Below are positions 1-10,029 of a stretch of 35,526 nucleotides of DNA, in pieces (within the stretch, counting starts at the first letter, position 1; each line of letters starts with the position of its first letter). The DNA is from Linderina pennispora (Eukaryota > Kickxellomycota > Kickxellomycetes > Kickxellales > Kickxellaceae). A model generated the notes under the pieces. It ran no database searches. It saw only the letters and a list, made by a program, of their open reading frames with translations, and was not told the origin of the DNA. A program made the position numbers and the translations under genes. Location: contig NW_024468347.1 of the NCBI RefSeq assembly GCF_002104995.1, positions 1 through 35,526 of the forward strand, in the 5' to 3' direction.

Positions 1-3000
1 GAGCCAGTTCCATGGTGATGTTTCAAGTAGATCTCCTTTTCCTAGTAACCCCCCACCTATGACGACAACCTCCAATGTCCGTCCAGCTTGTCGCGGCCAT
101 TGCGCACTTTCAGTCACCAGCCATAGAATGACAAAGGTATATCTGAACCACTATGGACTGATCTCTTCGTCAGTGTTGTTGGCCAGGCTAACGATCTGCC
201 TTGGTATGAGCTGCTCGGTGTTGGTCGGCCACAGGTAATGCGCTTCAGGATGCACATTGTGGCATTGACTGAATAGCGACCCTTATATACGAGTAGATGG
301 CCGTTCTTCCAATGACCATTATAGCAACAAACGCCTGTTACAAAACTGCATATATAAGAGGTCATTTAAACGCAAGACCAATTTGAACGGCGTGGCTATC
401 TCAGTTGCTTTGCAAAGCGAAAAAGCACGGTAGCAGATCCTCTAGGAATTTTACTTTGACAGAGGGACCGGCGCTAGTAGCTGGCCGGCCCCACCTGCGC
501 CAATACTCCCAGATAAGCCCGCTGTCAAGGGGTGCATGTGATTGTGCCCAGCTCCCTCTCTTGCTGGCAGATCCTCTGTGCAAGACCCATTCATGGGTAT
601 AAAGGGCGTGCATCCATGTTCCAAAACCACAAAACGGGGGCTTGGATGGAGACAAGTACATAGCGCTGAGCGTGTGAACTGGAGGGCGCGGACCATACAA
701 ACTGCTTTGCTGCAGGTCTCAAACAAATTCGAAGATGCAACAAGGCAGTTTTGCACTCTTGGGCGCCCTCCTTTACTAAATGGAGTGCTGTAGATCTACC
801 CAGGGCAAGTGAGGGACATACCACTCAATGCAAGAACGGAACATATAAACGGTGGATAGAGCGCTGCTGGTTGGCTGGCGCTTTGTGAGTGGGCAGTTAA
901 TAGCCGTAGATTTCGTGCTTATGACTCGCGTTGGCACTGGGGAACAAATGGGTTTCAAGCATGTTGCGGTCCAAATTTAGTATACGCCCAAGCATCGCCC
1001 TCTTTGCAGAACTTCCCATCATCACACGACGACGCAAATCCTTAGTCGCGCTTGTATGCGCACTGTATCCCACCCACCAACGATTCGGTCGCTAATCCCT
1101 GCCGACACCACCGGCTGGCTAGAGCCTTCCACTGGCAGCTTCAAACACAAACAGCACACTTGTAAACTGTCTGTTCTCAGAAACCATGTGCGCTATAGAT
1201 GACAGGAAGATAACATGTTGTCGCATCCTTTGCATCCAAATGAAAACAGAGACACATCGGTCGGCTCGATACGTGCTGCTATAGGCTGTTAAACTCCAGT
1301 TCGGAAACGAAATGCACCAAAAGCTTGCAGCTTAGCAGGATATACTCCCGTTTGCTCCTACAAGTGTATACTCCAGAGGCAATTCGCCAAAGCTGCAGAA
1401 GGACGCATATGTACATTCACATTGCTGCCGCTGTAGGCAGTATGCGTAGGTATCAGCCGCCCCACCTGACCTGTCTTGTGGCGGCAGTACTGGAGGGGCA
1501 TCGCTACAAAATTCTCAACAGTCCCTGTTCCCACTGTGGCCAGTGCTGTAAAACTGCATGCTGCGTTGGCTGCTCCTCTGGCTGCATGCATGGCAGCAAC
1601 CACTATCGGCCATCGTCCAGTAAGCAATACTTTGGGCATTGTCAAACGATTACCACAGCACTTAGGTCAGAGCCCATGCACGAATATATTAACGATCACC
1701 AAAGCTGATGCATTCTTCGCAGAAGCCAAACGAGGCGTCCGCTCGCGCCTCTCAGGTCATGCGTGGCGGAAGGGAATGCCAGCATGCGGCATAATGGCAA
1801 CTCCCGGCCAATCGGCGTGGTTAGTTTCGAGGTGATTGCATATCACACACATCCTATCAACATATATCCGTTCTTGGTCTCTGTATCCAGGCTAACATGG
1901 TCAATCGAAAGGAAGCAGCAGCAGGTCTTCGGTGGCATCTGGCGGCGAGGCCATCAATCTACACAAATCTCGCTTCGTGCCCGGTACACGCAGACAACGA
2001 AGAGAAAGCAACTGCAGGCAGATCTGCAATTCCATTGAGAAGCTTGGTGCAGAGGGAGCTAGTGTAGGAGGCACTCTTCTCCCGTTTATTTTGTCGCTTC
2101 ATAGCAAAGACGAGTGATTTTCCGGAAGAGAGGTTGCGGCTGAAACCTGGCTCCCTTAGTGTAGATCGACGCCGATGCACTAGGTGGCATATAATGGCAT
2201 GACAGAGCGCCAGACACGGGATGTGGCTCGCCGATTGGATCGACACAAGACAGGTAGCATCTACATGTTGCGAAATGCTAGTCGCTGCTTGTATTCGCTC
2301 CGGCTCCCCTCTTGCCTCGTGGCATGCATCATCAGCTGCTCTGGTTGAAGCTGGTGGGAATTGTGAGGGAGGTGCCAGAAATCGGTGGCCGAGTATAGTG
2401 TGTCCGAGTGGCAAAAATCTGCTCTACGGTTTTTTCTATTCGCCACAGCGCCCTGGTGCAGACAACCGAATATGCACAGATATCGATAAACAAGCGGCAG
2501 AGATGCCCACTGCAGCAGCACGAGCCCGCCTATTGCCTTGCTTTATCTTGCCAACAGGACCATGTGGCGGAGGATGCTGAGGGTAATGCTGCTCTTGGCG
2601 GCCTGGGTGCTTAGATATGGTTCGGGAGGTAGATTGTGACCTAGCATAATGATCCGTAGCGCTATGGGGACATAAGCGACTTTGGATGGTAATCTAGGTG
2701 CGTGGTAAACAACTTTTTATAAGAGGCATGATAGAGATAGCAGAAGTGAGTTGGACCTAGGTCCGAGAGCTCGTACTACCTACAATAAAGCCTCTACGTA
2801 CAATGATAGTGTTTCCAAATCCTCGCCGCGATTCTGCTGCACCGAGGGATGCGGTTGGGGCACCTTGTCCAGTTAGGGGTGCATCAGCCCTTTTCTCTTT
2901 TCATCGGTTCTGCTGCTGTTTGGTGGAGGTATATGGCCGCAATCGATGCTGCACGATAAATTATGTGCACATATGACTGGAGCACCGACAGCAGACGCCC

Positions 3001-3183
3001 GGGCAATGCTGTCGTGTGAGTGCATGGCCGTGCCGCAAAAGCAGCAAGTGTGGTGATAGCATGTGCAGCTAGATACAGGTATGTTACTAGATGCGAAAAT
3101 TACATTGTTGTTAACCGATAAGACAGCTGGTTTATGTTGGTGCGCATATGGCACGGGTATAGACACGAGGGGTGCCAGTAGCC
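1..3183. other. Gene-poor left flank, no supported gene
   Basis: All six frames are repeatedly interrupted. The longest open stretches (for example 1325-1708 plus and 1959-2414 minus) have no recognisable motif and no coding-like composition. No tRNA B-box (GGTTCRANTCC), rRNA segment, transposase motif or tandem array was found by reading. The stretch ends exactly where the left arm of the inverted repeat begins, two bases past the RPC11 stop codon, so its right end presumably serves as the 3' region of RPC11 copy 1. It may be ordinary intergenic DNA or decayed mobile DNA; I cannot tell which. Confidence 0.5.
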
Positions 3184-3185
3184 TC

Positions 3186-3521
3186 TCACCCCTCCTTCCA
3201 GGTGTGGCTGCACTCGGAGTTGCAGCACTTGAAGAAGATGGTTGCCGGCTCATCGAGGGACCGGAGCTGGATCTGCATAAAGTAGGCTCGTTGGTGCTGG
3301 CACTTGGGGCATGGTGTCTCGATCGAGTCGACGTTCTTCCACGCCTCCTCGCCGCCCAGCACATCGTCCACCTCCTTGCGCTTGAGGATTGTGCGTGAGA
3401 TCATCTGCCGCCGGATCGGGAACTGGTACGGACACGTCTGGCACACCAGACACGTCTCGCCGTTCTCGCCGACGCCGTTCTCCACCAGGAGCAGGTTCGA
3501 GCACGACGGGCAAAAGTGCAT
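3186..3521 (-). CDS. RPC11: RNA polymerase III subunit C11 (TFIIS-like zinc ribbon), copy 1
   Basis: This 111-residue protein matches the usual length of the Pol III subunit RPC11/POLR3K (Rpc10), which promotes RNA cleavage by the polymerase and helps termination and reinitiation. The N-terminal zinc ribbon begins MHFCPSC and is completed by CLVCQTC. The C-terminal TFIIS-type ribbon has CPKC and a KCCNSEC pair. Between them is the acidic-loop segment QLRSLDEP, which keeps the Asp-Glu pair that acts at the active centre; family members usually read RSADEP, so Leu replaces Ala. The start is the ATG at 3519-3521; upstream in-frame sequence crosses the poly-G leader and is not conserved. It is divergent from RPL10A. 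An identical protein is encoded at 14295-14630. Confidence 0.95.
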   Translation of the reverse strand: MHFCPSCSNLLLVENGVGENGETCLVCQTCPYQFPIRRQMISRTILKRKEVDDVLGGEEAWKNVDSIETPCPKCQHQRAYFMQIQLRSLDEPATIFFKCCNSECSHTWKEG

Positions 3522-3763
3522 TGCTGACTGAGGCTGCGAATCGGGGGGGGGGACGAAAAGCAAAAGAGAGCAAGGTGGGCGAAAAGTGTGGCTCCAAGAG
3601 CACGAGAAAAGGTCGGGCTTTGGCGGCGCAGCCAATCACGGCTGTGTCTGGGGGAGGGGAAGTGCCAGCTGCGGTCAGCTGCTGCCTAAGGCCAGCCGTG
3701 ATCCGCGGCGCCTGGTGAAACGCCCTTTATTTCCCAACCCCCGATTTTCGAATCCATCCAAAA
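3522..3763. promoter_or_regulatory. Bidirectional promoter RPC11/RPL10A, copy 1
   Basis: These 242 bp separate the divergent start codons of RPC11 (minus) and RPL10A (plus), so they must hold both promoters and both 5' leaders. A G10 run at 3543-3552 lies about 21 bases upstream of the RPC11 start, reading as poly-C on the RPC11 sense strand. I see no convincing TATA box or HomolD-type box. The same interval is present in the other arm at 14052-14294 with one extra base in the homopolymer. Confidence 0.7.
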
Positions 3764-4733
3764 ATGAGGTACGTCGACGGATACGCCGCGGAAATAGTGC
3801 GCCGGAGCTGCTGGAGCCGCTGACGGATTTTCTTTGTGGGTGACGGACCGAGGCAGGGGCATGCGCGCAGAGGGCAGAGGCGGCAGACATTGGGCCGGAA
3901 TCGGCATTGGCCTGCGTGCACCCTCAGCCTCGGCACCTTCCCACTCAGCAGCAACCAGCACACGCACATTCGCACATATGCGCATGCATGTACGCGTCTA
4001 TGCACGCCTGTGCACCAAAGAGCCCTTTCACACAGCCTAATTCACCCCACTCTACAACCACTGCTTCACCACACCCTGTAGCGGAAGCAAGATTCAGGTT
4101 GCTGCTGTGCGCGAGGAGGTCCGTGCCCTCCTTGCTGCGTCTGCCGAGAGCAAGCGCAAGTTTGTCGAGACTGTCGAGCTCCAGATCGGTCTGAAGAACT
4201 ACGACCCGCAGCGCGACAAGCGTTTCTCGGGCACCATCAAGCTGCCCCACATCCCGCGCCCCAAGATGACCGTGTGCATCCTTGGTGACGCCCACGATGT
4301 CGACAAGGCCAAGGCCATCGACATGCCGTTCCGCTCGGTCGAGGACCTCAAGAAGATGAACAAGAACAAGAAGCTCATCAAGAAGATGGCTGCTTCGTAC
4401 GATGCGTTCATTGCCTCGGAGGCCCTCATCAAGCAGATCCCGCGTCTGCTGGGTCCTGGTCTGCACAAGGCCGGTAAGTTCCCCACCCCCGTGTCGCACA
4501 CCGACGACCTCACTGCCCGTGCCGACGAGATCCGTGCCACCATCAAGTTCCAGCTCAAGAAGGTTCTGTGCCTGGCCGTTGCCATCGGTAACGTCAGCAT
4601 GGAGGAGGACGAGGTTCTCGGCAACATCATGCTTGCTGTCAACTTCCTGGTGTCGCTGCTCAAGAAGCGCTGGCAGAACGTCAAGTCGCTGTACATCAAG
4701 AGCACCATGGGCAAGCCCCACCGCCTGTACTAA
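3764..4733 (+). CDS. RPL10A: Ribosomal protein uL1 (L10a), two exons, copy 1
   Basis: Large-subunit protein uL1, which forms the L1 stalk of the 60S ribosome at the E site. Exon 1 is only five bases, ATGAG at 3764-3768, followed by donor GTACGT. Exon 2 runs from 4082 (acceptor CTGTAG ending at 4081) to the stop at 4731-4733. The product is about 218 residues, against 216-217 in the family. An alternative in-frame acceptor at 4087 would give MSKIQV instead of MSGSKIQV. The family signature is plain: [55 protein letters not shown] and a C-terminus ending in RLY. The GGTAAGT at 4473-4479 lies inside conserved coding sequence (AGK) and is not used as an intron. This is the intact copy. Confidence 0.94.
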
Positions 4734-5044
4734 GCAGCGCATTCCTCTCTGCCCCCCAGCAGCCGTGTCCATCTAGTGGTTGTTTGACGCAGTGGTTCTG
4801 AGGGCAGGGCCGGCTATATTCTGGCGACTTCCGCTCAACTCTTTCACCTGTACCAAGTTCACATTGGGAATATTGTACAGTTACCAAAGCGCAGTTCCTA
4901 GTTTCCTCGTCCTTCTTTCGTGTGGCGGCTGTCCTGTTAGCAGGAGGGCTTGCCACCGGGCGTGGAGCTGGATACCTGTTATCCACCTAGGGCGCGTCTC
5001 TTGGGAGCTTTGTAGCTGGTCTCTTTTCTCTGAGTTGCTGCTCA

Positions 5045-5050
5045 AATAAA
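5045..5050 (+). terminator. Poly(A) signal AATAAA of RPL10A copy 1
   Basis: A canonical AATAAA lies about 310 bases after the uL1 stop codon and 76 bases before the inner edge of the arm. The mirrored hexamer is at 12764-12769. The duplicated block therefore includes the whole RPL10A transcription unit, whereas RPC11 is copied only to two bases past its stop codon. Confidence 0.6.
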
Positions 5051-5126
5051 CACGCTGTTGGACATAACCACCATGTCGACCACGACTGCAATTTGTCAAT
5101 TCCATCACCCCCCACCACTGCTGAAG

Positions 5127-5960
5127 ATTATGCAGTCTATATCGTGAGACCATCTAGTTATGCTTTTCAGTCGCAAATTTTCACCAGTCATGAGACACGC
5201 ATCCAAAAAGCCAATTGCCTAGCACCCATCGTGGCCAGCCATGGACTGCGGGAACCAGCAAAGCGTGTGCTGACTACACAGTGAGCTCCAATTGTGAAGG
5301 CGCGCCAGCCTAGTTAACTGACAACACTATCAATGTCTTCTCAAAGCCGGCTATTGCTTTTTCTTCGAAACATTCGATGCAAAGCAGCTAGTTTAACTGG
5401 GGAATTCCGCAATTTTTTGTACTAGCCTAGCGCCACAATTTGATCGTAGAGGGAGCATCTCAAATGAGTTTCCAAGGTTCAGTTTCATCTCTCTGGCCAG
5501 ATGTGGCAGGTGAGCTTTTTTGTTGGCTGAGCATTGCCGGGGTGGGGAATGTTTATAGTAATAATAAAAACACACCACTTCTTGGTAGATAGCTATGGTG
5601 TACAAGAGTGGAAGGCCAGTTTCCTATAAAGGTTTTGCTGAGAGTCTCCTTACACCACCTATGCTGAATTCAGCGGTTTCAAGTTGACCTCCCCATTCTC
5701 AGCACTTTGCAAGTAAAAACCATTCTATCATTGTCGAACACGTTGGATTCTGCCACCAGACTCTGGAGATCCTGTATATTCCAGAGCATTTATATAACGA
5801 CCAATCTCTCCTCTCTTGCTACTTCATAGCCATTTATTGCTTCCCTTCACTTGTTATATCATCAGGAACTCGCTAAATTGTATTATCTGCCCGACATATA
5901 CAGTAGACATCATATACTGCCATCCATATTACACCACCGACATATGCGAGCTCCGCTAGT
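5127..5960. other. Intergenic stretch inside the palindrome spacer
   Basis: This is unique sequence between the left arm and the first RGS gene. It is AT-rich and shows no gene. The last 150 bases (about 5800-5960) are pyrimidine-rich and probably form the promoter and leader of the gene at 5961. Confidence 0.5.
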
Positions 5961-7496
5961 ATGTTCCATTCGTTGCACATGAGAATAGGAAACAGCAGTA
6001 GTCACCACCGTCAACAGTACCATAACAGCTTCGCGGTTAAGGACATTCTCGATGATGAGGCACCTGAACCATACACGCTCCATGAGTTCCGCTGGTATGT
6101 TGAATTTGTCGAGCTCAGTAGCGAAAACTTGTCATTCTTGGAGTGCTACCACAACCTTCTCAGCGATGTGAAGACAGGTCAGCTAGATCCGAATGATTTG
6201 GAAGCCATGAGCTTGCGCATAACTAACATTGCCGATATCTTTATACTGCCTGGAGCCGCCCTTGCGATCAACATCCCAGACAGCATGCAGCAGTATATCG
6301 CAAACTGTATTGACTCAGAAGCTCTACCATCACTTCTCGCACCCGCAGTTGACCACATAACCAACCTTGTTCAGAACAGCACGATCCCCGAATACATAAA
6401 ATGGAGCCGGATCCAACACGCAAAACAGCGTTGCAGCTACAACCCGGCTCTGTGGTCAGCCCTTCTTGCTATATTAACAGTCGGTGTAGTCCTGATCATG
6501 ACCATGCCGGTCTGCCACCGCCAACTTCGTCTCATTTTCCTGCCGTTCACGTATTGGTCGATTGGTGGGATTACCTGCAGCGCCTTCTTTTCTAGTCCAG
6601 AGCGATGCTTTGTCCGACTGTTCCGTGCCCTTTGCAAGAAACAGCCAACGCATCGTGTGCTACACACGTCGAATACTGGGAGCATAAAGCCGACGTCATA
6701 TTTGTGTGATCATGAGGTACATCAGATGGATTTCTTGTCGAATACCAACGTGGCCGTGTCTACAGCCACACATGCTGGTGACACATATAATGTGACAGGC
6801 ACTCCAGCCAACACCGATAGCCGTCTGTTCACCCTCTCAGTTGATTCAAATGCTGCCAATATATTAGACGGCTGTTCTGGGTTCCCGGAGATCGCTCCCC
6901 AGCCCCGCCCTGCACACAGTCGCTCTACAGGTACCATGGTTGCAAGTCCTTCAGCCCCACCGCTAGTTCATCACGAATGCCACACACTATCGACTATCGC
7001 CATTAACACAGACTCCAGCTTCACAGATATCCTGCCTGTTTCCCAGAACATTTCATCGACAGGTACGCTGTCACAAATAGACAAGCTTGATGCAAACGAG
7101 CTTGCAATTATTGCGCCGTGGACAGTTCAGAGCGTATCCCTCTCGCTGCTGAATAGTGTGGGCAGCCGCCACACAGTTCCATTGCCCAGTGGCTCTCGCT
7201 ATTCCAAATTACCAGAAGAGCTGTGCGATGATATAGAGGCACATTATCCGGAGCCGTGTGTCTTGCCGACGCGACAATCACCATCCATCCGTCCCTGTGC
7301 CCACAGTACATTCGAGGCTGTACCGCAATCTAACCACTTGCCCACTAGAGTTAACTCGTTGGGTACGGGCGCCTCATATATCCGGTGGCACACTGGCACC
7401 CATGCGATTCTTCCTCAGCTGATTATTTGGCACGTTGGTGTTCTCGCCTACTGGCTTATCATCATGCTTGTACCAACCAGGAGGCCAGTGTGTTGA
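5961..7496 (+). CDS. RGS-domain membrane protein, Rax1-like (paralogue A)
   Basis: A 511-residue protein. Residues about 38-155 resemble an RGS box of the fungal Rax1 type: it opens with YTLHEFRWYVEF and NLSFLECY, has INIPDSMQQYIANCI in the middle, and closes with a helical segment ending IPEYIKW. Two hydrophobic spans follow directly, about residues 163-183 and 189-210. A long Ser/Thr-rich region of roughly 270 residues comes next, with a final hydrophobic segment near residues 478-502. Rax1 proteins are RGS-plus-membrane proteins involved in cell polarity and bud-site marking; that role here is inference. The gene faces a diverged paralogue at 10030-12273 across STN1 and the Myb-like gene. 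Its base composition is more AT-rich than the genes to the right. The start is the ATG at 5961; a nearby ATG at 5944 is out of frame. Confidence 0.7.
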   Translation: MFHSLHMRIGNSSSHHRQQYHNSFAVKDILDDEAPEPYTLHEFRWYVEFVELSSENLSFLECYHNLLSDVKTGQLDPNDLEAMSLRITNIADIFILPGAALAINIPDSMQQYIANCIDSEALPSLLAPAVDHITNLVQNSTIPEYIKWSRIQHAKQRCSYNPALWSALLAILTVGVVLIMTMPVCHRQLRLIFLPFTYWSIGGITCSAFFSSPERCFVRLFRALCKKQPTHRVLHTSNTGSIKPTSYLCDHEVHQMDFLSNTNVAVSTATHAGDTYNVTGTPANTDSRLFTLSVDSNAANILDGCSGFPEIAPQPRPAHSRSTGTMVASPSAPPLVHHECHTLSTIAINTDSSFTDILPVSQNISSTGTLSQIDKLDANELAIIAPWTVQSVSLSLLNSVGSRHTVPLPSGSRYSKLPEELCDDIEAHYPEPCVLPTRQSPSIRPCAHSTFEAVPQSNHLPTRVNSLGTGASYIRWHTGTHAILPQLIIWHVGVLAYWLIIMLVPTRRPVC

Positions 7497-7636
7497 TTCA
7501 ACATCAATTTGTCAATATATCTGCGATGTTAATATTCAGAATACCCATGCGTCATTTTCTGTTAGTTTATCAGTTCTACTCCAGCTGCCGTTCTTTTAAA
7601 TCCAACATCTCCTTCAATATGTACTACAAATTGCAC

Positions 7637-8903
7637 TCAGACAAGCGAGTATTTATCGCCTCGCTTTATCAGCACTCCTGCCAAAAGCATATCCTCGATA
7701 GCCTCTTCGGGATTGCTTCCAATCTCAACCAGCTTAGCAACTAAGACACTGTGTGTGGCTGAATTGCCTTGATTCTGCAAAAGTGTCCGCACCGCTGGCA
7801 CTTCGCTAGGCAGCAGTGTATCCAGGGCATCCAAGTTTCCGAAGAGCGTGTTGTCACCAATATCGAAGGCATCAAGAGAGTCACTCGACAGTCGCTCAGA
7901 TATCACTTCACTACGAGGTTTCTTGCGTATATGACATGTGGGCGAGGACTGATCCGCTGGATGCGACGCTTTTGAGGTATAGGGCTCAGTATCGTCTAAA
8001 TGGACGATTCTTACACGCTTTGCTGACGGCGGATGTGGTGAGAAATGCAATTCAGAGTTGCTTGTCACACCCTGGGGATACATTTGCGTTTCAGCATTGG
8101 TTACAAGGGTCGGCCTGCCATGTTTCACGTTCAGCCGAATTAGTCTCCTGCTGTCTGAACGTCCGAGCTCCGCAAGGTGCTTGTGAAAGCTGCGACTGCA
8201 AAAATGAGCGCATGCTCTGAGATGGGAATCTGCCACCTAGCCCTTCATACTGCGGGCTATTATAGGGAGGCAAGTCGGCATAGCTTGGGAAATAGTAGCC
8301 AAACATGTGTTGTGTATCCATCATGGCTGAAATATCCGACATTGGGTCTGTCTTTATGTCGATCATGTGGCCCCGAATCCATGTTGTCGGCTGGTCAGCA
8401 GAGCAGCTGGAGCTGGTTCGCGATGACTGGGTTGACGGGAACGAGGAGTGGCATATTTGGCCCATCACAACTAAAGAGGTACCAGCTAGCTCGCCGTCGG
8501 ATGTTCGACCTTGTGACAACCGCGTTTCCATCTCGCTCTTCTCTGTCAAATCATCACCATAGCCCTCTCTCGTGCAGGGACACAGCATAAATGGGATGAT
8601 TCCAGTTGTATCGTCAATGTAGTAAAATGTGCATCTGCGCGCATCGATCTCAGCCACTGACTTGCCCACGATGGTGCCATACACTCGTACGTGTCCAAAG
8701 GTTAGGCTATGGCTGATGTTTGGGTTGTTTGTGTCGCTGATCTGGAGCCGATGGGGGTAGCCTCGAGAAGCACAGGGTTCCGCAGGCTCTACTTGACTCA
8801 GACCAATATTGGATAGCGATTCCGCAGCCAGGGCGTGTTTAATGAAGAGCTGAGCATGCGCTCGAAGACTCAGCTCCCGTGTGTGAGTCTGGCTTGCAGT
8901 CAT
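7637..8903 (-). CDS. STN1: STN1-like telomere-capping OB-fold protein, one intron
   Basis: I read this as Stn1, the OB-fold subunit of the CST complex that protects telomere ends and promotes lagging-strand fill-in. Exon 1 is 8251-8903 and exon 2 is 7637-8114. The proposed 136-base intron (8115-8250) has donor GTATGA, a branch-like GACTAAT and acceptor GGCAG, and joins the frames to give about 376 residues, close to the human protein. The N-terminal helix RAHAQLFIKH precedes an OB fold at about residues 68-150 with VYGTIVGKSVAE and FYYIDDTTGIIPFMLC, the Stn1 pattern of G-x-V/I-x-G then DD-x-TG-x-I. The segment TDPMSDISAMMDTQHMF resembles the Stn1 region after the OB fold. Exon 2 ends in a winged-helix-like tail, EDMLLAGVLIKRGDKYSLV. 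The intron is inferred, not proved. RPA2 is the main alternative identification. Confidence 0.72.
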
Positions 8904-9191
8904 CGCTCGATAGGTGGCTGAGGGTTCCGAGATTTTCAGAGAAAAGAGGGCTAAACCTAGATTCAGTTGCCTGTGCCAGCTAACAGCATGGCATGGCTAC
9001 GACGGCCTGGCCATGCGTGGATATGGGCTTCAGCGGTATGCACCTGCGGTGTGGTCCACTGCAGACAAAACTTGGCGCACTGGGTGATTGGTAGTTGCCT
9101 TCTTTCTTGCTGCACCTTTTTTACTATCTCCCTCCTTCAATTTGCGCTCTAGTTGTTATCTCTTCGAATTCAGCCAGTTAACTAGCGGCAA
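8904..9191. promoter_or_regulatory. Divergent promoter STN1 / Myb-like gene
   Basis: A 288-bp interval between two divergent start codons. It must contain both leaders; the 9115-9160 part is pyrimidine-rich, as expected for a leader of the plus-strand gene. I saw no specific operator or repeated element. Confidence 0.5.
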
Positions 9192-9980
9192 ATGTGGAAA
9201 CTAAACCTACGACACCTCAGTAGTCAGCCAGAGAGCATCCCTTCACAGACAAGCGGCAGACGACTGACACTACTCCACCGCACAAAAACATCGATTCCAG
9301 AATTTGCCCCGCTCCAGCGCACAATGAGCTTGCCTGAAATTGAAATCTACTCCGAAGCAGCAGACGGCCCATCGGACGACATATTCTCTGGGTACATGTC
9401 CGACTCGACATGCCTATCACCAAAGTCTGGTAAGCGGCGGCTGCGCAGGGACACGGGGTGCAAGGGTGCGGGCAGCATGGCCACCAAAGTGACGATGCAC
9501 TCTTCTCAGCAGAAAAACACGCCTGCGACCTATGTCCAAGGCGGTACAAATGGCAGAGTTTGGCCCACAGCCAACAAACACAACACATCAGAGTTTCTCA
9601 GCTTGTTGCGAAGCCGCAAAATACCCCGAGCTGCCTCAAAGCGCACCATGCCAACGCACGGCACACGAGAAACGCTTGATCTATCAAGCAGCGCCAGTGC
9701 CGACGACATGTTCGACAGCCTAGACGATGTGCTTACAGATGGGACAATGGTCCGGCCGGTGCTGCGTGAGCCAAGCAGCCGCGAGCGCTCGTCAGCCAAG
9801 ATATTTATGAGCAGGCAGAACATTCGCCCATGGGAGGCGAGCGAGGAGAGCAATCTTCTTGAACATATTCAGGAAATCTACACAACCGATGCGAGCATCA
9901 AGTGGGACCAGGTGGCTCTTAAGTTCGGGCGCACCAGCGTCGGCTGTATGACGAAATATTACGCGCTTAAATCATTGTAA
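9192..9980 (+). CDS. Myb/SANT-like domain protein
   Basis: A 262-residue protein with no recognisable fold in its first 210 residues, which are polar, Ser/Thr-rich and probably disordered. The last 50 or so residues form a single Myb/SANT-like helical unit: RPWEASEESNLLEHIQEIY, then IKWDQVALKFG, then a third helix ending CMTKYYALKSL. The spacing of tryptophans and hydrophobics fits a DNA- or histone-tail-binding three-helix bundle. The telobox signature VDxDKW of telomere Myb proteins is absent, so a telomere role is not supported by motif, even though the gene shares a promoter region with STN1. It ends 49 bp from the convergent RGS gene. Confidence 0.6.
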   Translation: MWKLNLRHLSSQPESIPSQTSGRRLTLLHRTKTSIPEFAPLQRTMSLPEIEIYSEAADGPSDDIFSGYMSDSTCLSPKSGKRRLRRDTGCKGAGSMATKVTMHSSQQKNTPATYVQGGTNGRVWPTANKHNTSEFLSLLRSRKIPRAASKRTMPTHGTRETLDLSSSASADDMFDSLDDVLTDGTMVRPVLREPSSRERSSAKIFMSRQNIRPWEASEESNLLEHIQEIYTTDASIKWDQVALKFGRTSVGCMTKYYALKSL

Positions 9981-10029
9981 AGGGCAGCGAACATGTAGTT
10001 GTATATTGCCATCCCCATATGAAATTACA

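Larger units (their letters stand above)
3184..5126 (+). repeat. Left arm of 1.94 kb inverted repeat
   Basis: This 1943-bp segment is the reverse complement of 12688-14632. The outer edge is seen where GTGAGA is shared (3184 pairs with 14632) and the sequences then diverge. The inner edge is CTGAAG at 5121-5126, which pairs with 12688. The coordinate sum shifts from 17816 to 17815 to 17814 along the arm, which accounts for two single-base length differences: a G-run of 10 here against 11 in the other arm (3543-3552), and a C-run of 5 here against 6 (4486-4490). No substitution was found when translations in several frames were compared. The arm holds all of RPC11, the shared promoter, and RPL10A with its intron and poly(A) signal. 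Confidence 0.95.

Noticed and set aside
1325-2414. Several ORFs of 90-150 codons on both strands
   Set aside because: They overlap one another, lack motifs and show no coding-like composition; typical chance ORFs.
3769-4081. Intronic snoRNA in RPL10A
   Set aside because: No box C (TGATGA) with a paired box D, and no convincing H/ACA hairpins, were seen.
4473-4479. GGTAAGT in RPL10A as a second intron donor
   Set aside because: It encodes the conserved AGK of uL1, and the family sequence continues without a break on both sides.
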